A stretch of DNA of 64,000 bases. It comes from Voacanga thouarsii (taxonomy: Eukaryota; Streptophyta; Magnoliopsida; Gentianales; Apocynaceae). This document shows positions 10,959 to 22,997 of the stretch, one piece after another; the first letter of the stretch is position 1; each line of letters begins with the position of its first letter. Location: positions 310,001 to 374,000 of the forward strand of contig JANUWF010001184.1 of assembly GCA_026120185.1 (NCBI GenBank). Direction: 5' to 3'. The position numbers and the translations under genes are program-made. Below the pieces are notes generated by a model. That model ran no database searches. It was not told the origin of the DNA and saw only the letters and a list, made by a program, of their open reading frames with translations.

Positions 10959-12060
10959 TGTGAAACCCCAACTAAAACCAACCCTAGAGTAAGGGGGTCG
11001 GGATGCATATCACATTTTCTTGCATGAATATATATATTTGAATGATTTATATGTGCTTTGGAATTGTGATTTATAGCCTAGAAGGTTTAAGTTGTGCTTA
11101 TTGAGTAGGAAGGATAAAGTGATAATTTTGCTTGAAGTGAGAATAGGGAGATAGCTTGAGGAGTAAATAGAACGAATATTTAGGAGAGAAAATAAAAACA
11201 AGAGTTGTTGTGGTTAGAGATTTGGAATTAATCTCTAAGATCTTAAGTTCAAATCCCATTATTTAAGTTTTAGCATGATTAAATTTCATTTTGTTTAAGG
11301 TTGGACTTTCGGCCTTTGTATTCCATAAGTAGAACTAGGAGTGTTGTCCTAGGGAAGACATGAAGGGAATGTCCTAATCCTATTCTTATGCCCTACAAGA
11401 ATTCTTAAGGGATTCATGTCTTTCTACTTTCTAGCTTACCTTAATCCTTTATCAATTACGTTGTTCAATTTATCCTAAGGCCATTTTTATTTCCAGAAAA
11501 TCCAACAAGGTTCCTTAACCTTGGAATCTCAAAAATGACTCTTAGAGGATAGAGTATTGGCTGGAAATGGGGAAGGAGTTAAGGAGGGTTCCCAAGAGAA
11601 TTAATCCCCATGGTTGAACATTCAAACTCCACTCTATAAGTGTTCATCTTCTTCATGGTAGCAATTTGGAAATTTTCCAGCTTCATTGACCAGCCAGCTT
11701 TCGAAAACTTCAGCCATTTTTCTCACTCAAATGCTGCCAGAAAAATAGCCAATTTGTTTAGCTTGAAAACTGAAACCTTTGGCCAAAAATCGGACTGCAC
11801 AAAGCTGTGCAAACTAGGAAAAAAAACCTGGATAGTTTAGCAACTTAGTAGTCCAAAAACCAAGCTGTTTCTTCTAGCCTTCAAACCAGTAATTCATCTC
11901 TGTCTTTCCTCCATAAAGAAGGCTTGAAATTAGCCTTATAGGACCCTCCAATACCCCTTCAAACCTTCTACAAGTCGGCTGGAACATTGCAACATTATTC
12001 AGAGAGTAGAAGATGTTGAATTTCCTATGAAAATTCACAATTACCAACTATGTTAGAATT
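10959..12060 (+). repeat. LTR family X, 5' fragment (copy E)
   Basis: Starts TGTGAAACCCC and follows the X copy at 44216-48505 in sense orientation ('agtaagggggtcgggatgcat' block, tRNA-like module, 'gagacatgaag..aatgtcctaatc' block, hairpin at 11796-11811). Similarity is lost near 12060, so the copy is truncated or interrupted. The frame 11640-11840 lies in LTR sequence and is not a gene. Confidence 0.65.
11204..11260 (+). other. Decayed tRNA-like module in X copy E
   Basis: The B-box-like agttcaaatccc (11246-11257) is clear. The A-box side has lost about 10 bases compared with the copy at 19221-19284. Confidence 0.45.
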
Positions 12061-13480
12061 CTAGGCTCTGAATGGCTAGATGCATATAATGAGGTTCCTC
12101 CATTCCCAGGAATGTAGTTCTCAAAACAAATATAAGTTCAAAGTTTTAAAAAAAAAAATTTCAAATAGAAATGAGAAGAATTAAATGTGTGAATTTATAT
12201 ATAAGATATTTGATGTTAAATACATCATGTGTCAAATATCCAAGGCACTTTTCGCAAGGGAAGTTTGAATTTGACAGTAATTAGTTAGATGTATCAATTG
12301 ATTGCTACTATTATTTATTTAATCATATCTAATCATTCTAGTTTTGTTAGTCCTTTTATATCGATTCATCTAAATACAATTCTATTTTATTTTTTATATT
12401 AGTTTTTCAAAAATTTTGCATATAATTATTGTGCATATAATGATATATACACATATACATATAAAATGATATATTTTTATTGATTTTACAATTCAAAACT
12501 CTATTTTGATTTTGAAAATGAGAATATAGAAAGTCCATTCTAATTATATTTTCAAATTTCATTAGCATCAAAATGTTAATATTTGCACTATTGCTAATTA
12601 AGAGTTTATTAATAGTGGGAAAATTTGATTGATTTTGAACAATCTTAAAAAAAAAAAAAAAACTCTTCATTTTTTATCCATTGACTATTTTTTTTCTCAA
12701 ACTTTTAGTCCCAACTATCATGCACAGGATGGAATCTAATAAAACTGAACACACGTAGAATGTGCATGGCTGTTATAGAAGGCAAAGTTGTCATTTCTTA
12801 TGTTTCCTTCCAAATTGTAGAAGCACACTTAGCTCATTGTGTTCGAGAATTTGAATAGTTATGTTCTTAAAACCAAAAAAAAAAAAAAAAAAAAGGAGAG
12901 AGAAGAAGAAAGAAATTAGGAGGAAGAAAAAATATAATTAGCATTTGTCTCTCATCTTTTAATGATTCAATCTAAGGCCTAATCCCTTTTCCTGAAACCT
13001 TCTACAGAATTAAATATTCTTTTATTAGCTTATATGAAATATAAATCAAGTGAAGGAAAAGCCTTCCAACTCAAAGAATGTGCTTTAATATGAGTTTGGT
13101 GAACTCATTAGCGCTCCTATTTATATTAAATTTTCCTTGGTTATCCATCATCTTCCAACTATTAGCATGTGTTTAACAGTCAGAATTTGATTTTATAGTA
13201 TAAGACTTGTTTACTACAGTATAAATTGTTTGTCTTCTTTTGTCTACTGCTGTAATGGTTTCTCTTTTATAGGTGTTTTAGTTTTATTCTCTAATAATAT
13301 TCCCTTGTATTTTGTCTTGCTATGTGAATATACAAACTCTGAAGTTTGAATTCCTTAATTATGTATTCAATATTTGATTTTCAACTTCAATGCTTTCTAG
13401 CCTTCTCAACAAAGTTAGAATCAAAATAGTTGGGCATGGACACATTGGAGGGCTGTTGGTATTCACTTTCTGCACTATAG
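12061..13480. other. Unassigned A+T-rich DNA, no gene seen
   Basis: Very A+T-rich with an A18-type run followed by a GA-rich stretch (about 12876-12930). The frame at 12407-12670 (minus) is low-complexity. I see no conserved domain or repeat boundary. Confidence 0.4.
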
Positions 13481-14566
13481 ATAATCTAGGTAAGTGCACC
13501 TCTCATTTTCTCGTAGTATAAATGGCAAAAATTGCATATCATTATTTCAACAACTACAAGTATTAATACTAACTTTCTTTTTATTATCTAATCAACAATA
13601 GCTAATTAGATAAATTAGACCAAAAAAAAAAAAGAACTACATAATAAGGAAATAAAAATTAGATAAGAACCAAATCAATATACTAGAGAGATAACAATCA
13701 ACAGACAAATAAGATCAAGATGTACAATCCCCTTGAACATTTATATGTTAAGATTTGTTCCTAATTCATTGATTAACCTAATGTCTTGGACTTGTAGAAA
13801 TTCGTAAATCAATCATGTACTCTCTCAAGTTATATAATTCCTATTCCTAGGTTGACTGATTAGAATCTCAAGTTATATCATACAAACTCCTTGTTATTGC
13901 AAAAATTAAGACTTCATGTCAATTTTTATGTTGCACACAAATTGTAACACGCTTGTGCCCTCAACTGTGTATCTCTTTGAAGTTTACAACAAAACAATAT
14001 TGAAGGATATCTTAACAAGGCCTGAGGTACGCCCATTTTGGAGGGTATGTTAGCTAAGACAGCATGTAACATGGCCATGTGTTGCTCAATTTCACTCCTA
14101 ATCAACTTAAAAATCCTTAAAAGTAGTTTTTCTTCATCAAAAAAGGAATTACTACCAAATGTAATAAAAGATTAAGATAAAATGAGCAAAATGCCAACAA
14201 AAATATATTAAAGATATAGTCTAATTAGCATGTATCAGTTGTATCACTAAAAAAAGCTACACTCTCCTTCTACATTTTAGATATGAAAATATACTTGATG
14301 AGAAAACCGTGTTAATACAAGTAAATGGAAACATAGGACTACAGACCTCATAATTTTCAAAATTAATGATTTTTCTAGTTGGATTTGCATCAGTCTAAGA
14401 ACTTCGTAGTGTAGATGGCTTCACATCATAGAAGACTCTGCCATTGCTCAACTTTTTTGGTCTTTCTAAGTTCCTATGTATTCGATACTTGCTATTCTTT
14501 ATACTACATGATAGGTATACTTACTACAATTAAAACACACAACAAGCTTCTAGCATCGTTGCTGAG
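13481..14566 (+). repeat. Athila/Tat-type LTR end with decayed primer-binding site
   Basis: The 3' part resembles the end of the 33501-35368 LTR: '...acacacaacaagcttctagcatcgttgctgaggaatag' parallels 35360-35398. The block 14549-14568 (tctagcatcgttgctgagga) is a decayed form of the Athila/Tat primer-binding site, which pairs with the 3' end of tRNA-Asp; CpG positions have gone to TpG or CpA. The left edge is uncertain. Confidence 0.5.
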
Positions 14567-14591
14567 GAATAGTAAGTATCAAATCCATAGG
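14473..14591. repeat. 25-bp imperfect inverted repeat around the primer-binding site
   Basis: The left arm 14473-14497 and right arm 14567-14591 pair at 22 of 25 positions. The roughly 70-base spacer contains the decayed primer-binding site. In other Athila/Tat LTRs the same arm sequence ('gatacttg..') occurs only upstream of the primer-binding site. Confidence 0.7.
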
Positions 14592-14696
14592 AACACATCA
14601 ATTACCGTAACTTTACTCTAATCTCATTGTTTAATTGATAAATTAAAAAGATAAAATAAACTATGTATTTAACAAAATAAGTATATTTAACATAAT

Positions 14697-14700
<4 letters not shown>

Positions 14701-14730
<30 letters not shown>
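14701..14730. repeat. (CA)15 microsatellite
   Basis: Uninterrupted CA dinucleotide run. Confidence 0.95.
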
Positions 14731-14733
<3 letters not shown>

Positions 14734-14819
14734 TTGGCATAATCATATACAGCTTACCACTTGAAATTATAAATTCATAAAAACCTTCAAAGGGATTTAA
14801 TTTTATGAAATGTATTTCG

Positions 14820-15808
14820 GGAAAGAAAACATTTTTGAAATAGGATTGGTTGTTAAAACGTATTGAGCTAAATTATAGTATTACACTGATATCTGGCTTT
14901 GTGCTCATATTATTCTTGAGTTCTCAAATAGACTATGCACTTATACTAACTTGTGTAAGTTTGAGAATGTTGTCCAGTTGGTGGTCACCTCTGGACTGTG
15001 ATCTCTTTCTTCATGAGATGCTAGTATTTAATATTTAGTCATCCTTAGCTAGTAACATGTTTTCCTAAAGAGGAAATGGAGAATGGGCATAGGGCACTCA
15101 GGCTGTAGGGTAGACCATGATGATGTTTATCATATGTTTAATTGCAGTGTACACACTAGGTTATTCATACATGTTAAAATGAATGTTATTAGTTAGACCA
15201 ATGTTCCTTCAAGATGAGATCGCAATGTGAAATTTGGATAATAAAATGTATTTTGAAATTATAGTATAAATTATATTTAAAAGCTCAATATTTATATTAT
15301 TCATAATGCCATGATTTTTATGGCATATTTTCCTAAAGAAAAGAGAAATGCTCAAATGAGTTTCTGTGATAAATCTTTCTCGAATGAAAAGTTGCAATTT
15401 ATTATCACTATTCCAATAATTCCCATCATGCATCATGAAAATAGTTGTTAGTGAAATTTCACATAGCACACTACGGGACTTACTGAGATATATTATATCT
15501 CACACAACTTTACTCATACTTTTTATGTAGACTTTTGTGAAACCCCCAGACTTGTATAGAATCAATACCCAAAGAGGATAATCAATGTATTTTGAACTCG
15601 TTTTGACATTCGGGCTTATATCCAGGAAGTTATGTATTAGCGACATGTAAGAACATATGTTCTAAGCTATAATCGAATTTCTTTTGGAATTATTTAAGTC
15701 TCTAAATGTATTTATTTATTTAGTTATTCATACCATTATGAAGATCCTTTGTCGTTTAGATGGGGCAACATCCACAACTATTCAACCTTGTGGGTATGGG
15801 GTGTTACA
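14820..15808 (+). repeat. Diverged LTR 3' half (family W, copy 1)
   Basis: It ends GGGGTGTTACA (15808), preceded by 'gaagatcctttgtcgtttagatggggcaacatcc', a decayed form of the block that ends families X, Y and Z. 'gttggtggtcacctctgg' (about 14978) parallels the AGGTGGCCACCT region of X. A segment near 14880-14900 also matches copy 2 near 17130. The 5' end is not identifiable. Confidence 0.45.
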
Positions 15809-17719
15809 ATTAACCTCTTCACCTGAGTAGTCTTAAGATAAGAATTTTTTTTTCTATCATTGTGAACCTTAAATATCATATGAGAATTCTATTGAATTTT
15901 ATAAAGTTATTTTCTTTATAAAAGAAAGTCATTATTTATGAAATGAATATTTTATGTAAATTATATTTTATAAGAAATATTATATTATACTATATTATAT
16001 AATATATATATATATATATATTATATTTGATAAGAGATATTATATTTTATAATAAGAAGAGAAATTCAATTTGGTTAAGTAACCTATTTTATAATAGGAA
16101 GAGAAATTCAACTTGGTTAAGTAACCTATTTTATATTAAACATAGGGCCCACAACAATTAATAAAGTTCTTGATATCTTATATGTGGAGCTCACAAAATT
16201 TATGAAGTCTATATATTTATCATATTAATTTTATTATTAAATGTTAATTTTATCTTCTATAATATTCTACAAACTTCCACCATATTCTATAAGTTTCTAT
16301 AATATTCTTTATTATTCTATTTATTTCCATAAAAATTTATAAGTTTCTACACTAATCTATTTATGATGACTAGGCCATTATAAATTATAAGGTGGCCCAC
16401 TTTTATTTAATCATCCTAAGATATTTTCTAAATTATTATTTTAATTTTATAAAAGTAGCCCACAATATTTGACTAAAGAAAAGTCATGTGACAATTTCAT
16501 TTTCCATAAAGTTATATACTTTTTTAAAACATTCCATAAGCTTCCACTATGTTCTAGAGATGGTGAGCCATCTTCCAAGACAGTCTAGAGATTGCCACCT
16601 AAGCTTTCTATAAGTTTCTATAAGATTCTTACATAAGCTCTTACATAAGCCTTTACATATGCTTCTTATAAAGCTTTCTTCATAAGCTTCCTAGAACATA
16701 TACTAATAGAAGATAAGAGGAAAACCAAAGCATAAGAGAGAAGAAGAAGGAGTTTTGGTCAAGAGTAAGAGGAAGACCAAAGTAGGCAGGAAGAAGAAAG
16801 AAAAAGGAGAGAAAGGAAGAAAACCAAGAAGAGGGAAAGGGAAAAAGAAAGAAGGAGAGAAAGTGAGAAGAGAGAGAAAGAAATACAAAAAGATAAAGAA
16901 GTAGTGATGTTGATTATATTAAATTTGCTCATTAATTTAGATGAGCTTGACTTGAGGAAAGAGCTAGATGAGGTGAGCTCCCTTTTATTTTATAAAACCT
17001 ATTTTAGTTAGTGATTTTCTTAAAATATATATGCCTATTTGATGTTTTTATGGAAACATAGATTTCATGAGTTACTCTAGGAATTCAATTTTGGAAAAAG
17101 GGTTTGGTATGGAGAATATTGCATTGTATTGATCTCAGGCTTTTGTGCCCGAATATGTTATAATACTCATAGGATTATATTCCTATAATGTTGATGTTAT
17201 GTTATTGGATGGACTAAAGTTCCTTCCGAGTAATGAGATGGTAATGTGTTTTTGCTTAATGAACACATTTCAAGGATTCTATTCCTGTGAGGAACTATTA
17301 ATATCCATGTGAGTAAATGACTGTTTTGTGATGAGTATGAGATCTCATGAATGTTTACGAGTTGTCTTGTTGAAAAATAGAATGAAACCCGTTTTTATTT
17401 CATTGAATGTTTTGTACTCACACATTTTCCTTTATATTTTTAGGCTCTATTATACAGATTGGTAATTGGAGTATGCGACAGAAGCATGATGATGAAGAAA
17501 CTATTATTAGTTTATCCTGTTGGAGATATATTGCAAAAGACTTGAGATGTACTTTCAAAGTTATGATCAATTGAATGACATGCTCATTTAAGGTTGTAGT
17601 ACAATTCTATTGTGTATGAAGTTATTAACCATTAAAAAGACCCCTTGTTTGGGAGTTTAGATAGGCTGGTATCTTACTAAGATAAGGCCCACTATGATTG
17701 GAATATACAGGGTGTTACA
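15809..17719 (+). repeat. Diverged LTR (family W, copy 2) with AT-rich left part
   Basis: Ends 'cagggtgttaca' (17719), preceded by 'aaagaccccttgtttgggag'. It holds a (TA)n run near 16003-16020, a direct repeat of about 50 bases ('gagaaattcaa.ttggttaagtaacctatttta', about 16056-16130), and a purine-rich leader-like tract (16690-16890). A polypyrimidine-AG acceptor-like site lies near 17443. No coding domain was seen. The left edge is uncertain. Confidence 0.45.
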
Positions 17720-18316
17720 GTAGAGAATACATCAAGTTCACATAAGAAAAGTCACAAGGTTTATTAATGAGTAAGAATAAGGAGAAAAGACATATGAAGA
17801 AGAAATAACCCAATTCTATGTCAAGTTAAAAAGCACTTTCAAATCAATTCATTCCAATACCAATACTATTATGACTTTAAAAGGTAAATTCACTCTCTCT
17901 CGAGTTATGAAATTTCTATTCTTAGCTAATCAAAAGATATCTCTATCTGCTCCCTAATTAAATCTAAGAGGTATTAAGATCAACTCAATTATATCTGAAA
18001 AAAGTGATACCCCTTTCTCAAGGTGATATCATAAACCTGTTAACTATGGAAGTAACAATATCCTTTTCTCCAGATAATATTATTGACTCTTTGATTTTTA
18101 GTTCTAATCCCGAACCTCTCTCTTGAGTTAGTTGATAGATAAAAAATATAGAATTGATTAGTTTGGCACCAGTCTCCCTATCCCATCTCTTAAATTTATT
18201 GAAAGAGAACCAATCAATTCAGCACAATAAACTCAAGTAATCAAACATTTAGAATTAGAGTTCAATAGATCTAAAAGCAATTCAATACAAAACTATAGAG
18301 TTATGGTTTATCCCTT
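17720..18316. other. Host sequence of LTR Z insertion; no gene
   Basis: A+T-rich sequence with 'ctctctc(g/t)agtta' pieces resembling the U5 of Athila/Tat-type LTRs (compare 13810-13880). It continues after the LTR Z insertion at 26033. The last five bases (18312-18316, ccctt) are the target duplication. Confidence 0.4.
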
Positions 18317-19220
18317 TGTAACACCCCGCTAACTATGTACCCAAAAAAGGTGGGAATGTTACCCCATCCATAGGATAAGGTCTTTATAACGAGGTAATAA
18401 AAGATTTAACCTAAAGAAATACCTTAAATAAGACTTAAACATTTTACAACCCAAACAAAAACTTGTACATAGTCTCAAACAAAGGATAGCATAGTCAATG
18501 TCTCCAAATAAAACAAACAATTGCAGAGTCTCCCATAATCTCGATCTCTAGCCCAAACTGCTCAAAAGTGCTTGTAACCTAAAACATGCACAAATAGTAT
18601 GAAAAATAAAATTTCCAGTCAGTTATGTGTGTATGAGTGTGTTCGTTTGAAACCATTTCGTGATATGCACTTTTAGAAATACCAAAAATGCAATTGCAGA
18701 CATAAGCAATAGTTTTCAAACACAACAATGGCATTTTTATTTTCCAATCTCAATATACTTTTACTTCAAAGAAATCAACCATTCATGGACTATGAAGCTA
18801 TACTTCAAAGCCCGAGCCATGAAACCCGGCATCATGACCCCTCTAACTGTACCGAAATACATCTATAGCAAAGTATGGTGGGTGATCGGCCCACCGAGTA
18901 GGGATTCTCCTCCTTCTCCCATACTCCTCTAACTTTGATTGTCCATGCCAAAATAAAAATACAGTCCCATTTGTGTGAAATCCCAGTCAAAACCGACCTT
19001 AGAGTAAGAGGGTTGGGATGCATATCATACTTTATTTCATAATTAAATATATTTTCATATGATTTCTATGTGCTTTGGATTTGATTTTTATTGTCTTGAA
19101 GTCTTGTTGGTGAGTATTGTGTGGGAGGGGCAAAATGGTAATTTTTGCCCGAGGTGAAAATAGGGAGATAGATTGTGGATTGAATAGAAAATAATATTTC
19201 TAGTGGAAATAGCAACAAGA

Positions 19221-19284
19221 GTTGTTGTGGTGTAGTGGTTAGAGCCTTAGAATTAATTATTGAAGTCTAGAGTTCAAATTCCAT
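19221..19284 (+). other. tRNA-like (SINE-like) module with A and B boxes in X copy C
   Basis: The A box tggtgtagtgg (19228-19238) and B box agttcaaattcc (19271-19282) are about 32 bases apart, as in tRNA genes and tRNA-derived SINEs. The 5' part from 19221 looks like the 5' half of a plant tRNA-Asp, by recollection. The anticodon arm does not fold well and there is no CCA or discrete terminator, so it is not a working tRNA. It recurs in every X copy at about the same distance from the 5' end. Confidence 0.65.
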
Positions 19285-21100
19285 CATAGAAGCTTTAGCT
19301 AGATTAAATTTTATTTTTGCTTGGGGGGAATTGGTTTCGGCCTTAAAGGCCTAGATCAAGGTGGTGATAATGACCTAGGAGAGACATGTTAGGAGAATTC
19401 TCATTTCACTCCTTTGTTCTTCTCGAAATTCCAAAAGGGAATTCATTCTCCCTTGATCTTTAGTTTTTCCTTAAGTTTCAACTCCTTAGTTTGATCAAGG
19501 TGTTCTATCCTTTTCCTTTCTAGAAAATTCAGTAGAGGGCTGAGGTCTTTTAGGATCAAAATGTCCTAGTAAAAAGCTCCTCATGGTCTGAAAAACATGA
19601 ATGAATTGTGGGAAAGTTCAAGAGGAAAAATCCCTCTAGAAAGCTAGCTGAAATTTCACTCCATAGCTAGTTCACCTTCCTCCTTGGAATGAGCTGAAAT
19701 TTTCCAGCTTGTGTACCTTCAAAATGTCGAACTTCTTAGATAACATTCCCTTCCAAATGCTGCTAGAAAAATGACCTTAAGTTCAGCTTGAAACATGAAT
19801 TATTTCTGCCATTTTCGGACTGCACAAAAGCTGTGCAAAACTAGTGGAAATTCTGGGCAAAATCGCAGCCTTGGAGGCTTAAAACCAAGCTGTTTTTTTC
19901 CAGATTTTGTGCAGCACCTTAGCCATGTTTTTCCTCCATGAAGAAGGATGGAAACCAGCCTTGAATACCCCTGAAACCCCCCTCCCAGCTCGCTACAAAT
20001 CGGCTAGAAGTGGCAGACGAAATTCTGCCAGAAAAAATTCTTGGGCAGCGAAAATGGTTGTGCAGGAATTTTCCAGCTTGCTTTCCATTTCTCCTCCAGC
20101 CGAAAATGCCAACATACTTCTGTCAAAACCTCCCTTAAACCACCATTAATAGAGCTCCATTGTTTCCTTTGAGCTTCTGCACGAAATTCCATCAATGGCT
20201 GTCCGAAAATCTCTCCAACAAATCCCTGCAATTTAGCTTGATTACCTTCCAAAATTTCAGCCATCTTATTTAGCAACCTTCCATGATATCTTGCTCAATT
20301 GGCCAGACTTCTTCTTCATCTTTGTACCCCTTAGTTTCAGCCATCATAAGCCTTGTAGAACCAGCTTTAATTCCTCAGAAAAGCCACACAATTCAGTTGG
20401 CCATAGGAGACTTCAAAGCTGTCCAGAAAAATCAAGATATCCTAGAATATTTACTTTCCAAATTCTCTTCCTAAAAATATTCTTCAAGGATTGTAACAAC
20501 TAACCTTTCCTTTCCCTTCCAAATCAGAGAAATCACTCCCTAAACCCTACAGAATTTCGATAGCCCCAATTCCACAGAAATTCAGCAGCTTCCTCTTCTC
20601 TCTCTCTCGATTTTCTCTAGCTACTAAGAACACACACACTACACCAAGAACACCTACTACCTTCTTACACCTAATACACCTCCAAACCACTTCAAACCCT
20701 CACAAAAATCTCCAGATTTGATCTACTCCTTGCTGTGAATCCATCAACATCATTTTTAACATCAAACTCCACAAATCATCTTGCTACTTTGGATTAAAAA
20801 CCAAAAAATTTTGTGAAGGACAAGAACACCTTCAAGGTAAACTTATTCTAACAACTTCATCTTCTCCAAACTTGATCTCTAATGAAAACCTATATGAATA
20901 AACATACTAATGATCTCTTCTTCTTCTTCACTCTCTCTCTCTCTCTCTCACTCTCTCTTTCTCTCTCATGGCCGAAATTCCCTCCCTTGGCCGAATGGTC
21001 TCTTTTTCCATGACCATGCTTTCGCCACCTCTCTTGGACAAGGTTAGCCATCTAGGAGTTGAGATCTATTCCAAACTCCTTCAAGACATTCATCAATCAA

Positions 21101-22997
21101 GTAAGTACCTTCAATCTTCCTTGTAAACTCTAGAATCATGTCTCTAGGATGATGTTGTTAGTAGGTGGATGGTGATAGGATTTGAGTATATATATATTTA
21201 TTGTTGAGATTGAAGCATGAGCAATTGTATGATTGTGAAGAAGATGGGATTTATGCATGAAAGGTTCATCTTGGATGATTATATGATGATTTGAGGGTTG
21301 ATGCATGTCATAGGTAGTATTTGTGAAGAAGCATGCTAGAGATTATGTCACCTTTGGTGAATAGGAGTTTATGCATGATTAGATTATTGAAGCCATGATC
21401 ATGTTTATGCTAGCAATGGTTAAATCATGTCTTAATAAATTTGGATCTATGCCTAGATGCAAGATTTGGATGATTTGATGAATCGAAGGACTGTGTATGT
21501 TATTGATTGTGGTTGGCCATAGAATCTTGATCATGATCTAGTTGTTCATAAGCTAATTTTAGTTCATGAATAAAATATTCAATAACAATTTTGCTAGTAA
21601 ATTTTGAAAAACCCTAGGAAGGGTAGATTTGGAATTATTATACATATAAATGATATTTTAGCCAAATAAATAATGATTTTTGCTAGAAAGTAAAATAAAT
21701 AAATATTATTAAAAATAAAGAAATCAATTTAAGCCTTTATGAAAAAGATTTATAATTAGTAAAATAATTATTAAATCAAAACCCCTTAAGGATTTACTTA
21801 TTATTTTCCATACAAGACTCATTAAATTTAATCTTCACTAGTTCTAGCTATCAACTATTTTCTAACAACTAGACTACCATTAAATCACTATTTTACCTAG
21901 AACCACCTATGACTCTTGATCAAATAAACTCTAAATTTTCCTTAACAAGATTTAAACTTTCAACTTATTAGAATTTATTTCCCAAACCATTAATTATTTT
22001 AAATAACAAATTAAACTTAGCTTATAAACCTACTTATTTATTATTTTGTCTTAAAGCCTGGGACACTAGGATCATGGTAGTAGTGAAATCAGTTGATTTA
22101 AAATTGAGGAAGTGGATTGTAGCTTGAATCTGATTAAGATTTGTATTTACTCATGTGGGGTTAGGTCAGCTGTTCGAGACCTTGTTGTTGTGAGCAAGAA
22201 TTAGGTAAGCTCCTGCATAAAACCTATCGATGTGAAAATATTTTCTTTATGGCAAGCTAAATGCGGTGTGTATGGACACTCGTTTATCTGAAGGCAATTG
22301 AGGGTTGAATTTGTTCTTATTTCCAACACTTAAATTATTTGAAGGTTACTGAGTAGATTTTCCAAACTTAAAACTCTTTCTAAAACTGATTGTTCCCAAA
22401 ATTTTGGAAACCCTCAAATTACTAGTTTCATGAAGAGCAATGCTTTGTTCATTTTATCCCAAGTGGGAAACGTCGTTGAGTACTCAATAAGGGTGGACTA
22501 TTAGGACTAGTCTTTGAGGGGTTAGGGTAAGTCTCTCAACAGGTGGCCACCTCTGAGGGGTGAGTCCTTCCTGGATAAGATGTCAGTCCAGTGAGTCGTG
22601 CCAGTTTGAGCTAGCAGTTTGTTTTCAATCAAGTAACTGTGTTTTGTCGGAATGGACACCCGGTTGTTGTTTGGGTATAGAGAATGACGAGTATCTTGCC
22701 CAGTAGGCCGATCACCTACTTTTGTCAGTCTGCACAAAGTGTCGGCATTCTGACCGGTTATGGGGCCCAACGTGTAGTAACCCATATCCTTTTCTTTCGA
22801 GTGGTTGATTTCATTACTTATGTGCGGCTAGATAAGCCAAAACGCCACTCTTTCTTTTGACTAATATTTAATGCTTGCCAATGTTTTTCATATTTAAGTT
22901 TCACACTCTGCATCCATGAACTGATTTCACTAATCACCCAAAGCACACACGGACTTACTGAGATTTCTGTCTCATCACCTTTCTATCATGATTTCAG
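21101..22997 (+). other. Intron-like segment inside LTR X copy C
   Basis: It begins GTAAGTACC after 'catcaatcaa' and ends 'tatcatgatttcag'. The same boundaries occur in copy A (minus, 42530 to 40557) and copy D (minus, 60012 to 57631), with 1.9-2.4 kb between them. The upstream ATG frame (20968-21100) is frameshifted in copy D, so a conserved protein is unlikely. Splicing is inferred from the sites only. Confidence 0.45.

Noticed and set aside
15537..15550. TGTGAAACCCCC at 15537 as the start of another X LTR
   Set aside because: The sequence after it does not follow family X and no matching target duplication was found.
19907..20276. Frames in LTR X sequence on both strands (19907-20149, 20004-20276 and counterparts at 43509 and 60984)
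   Set aside because: Reading frames and starts are not conserved between X copies; no domain is visible.
20968..21100. A 44-codon ATG frame in LTR X as a possible small protein
   Set aside because: It is frameshifted in copy D and differs in length in copy A. With the inferred splice it ends after one codon.
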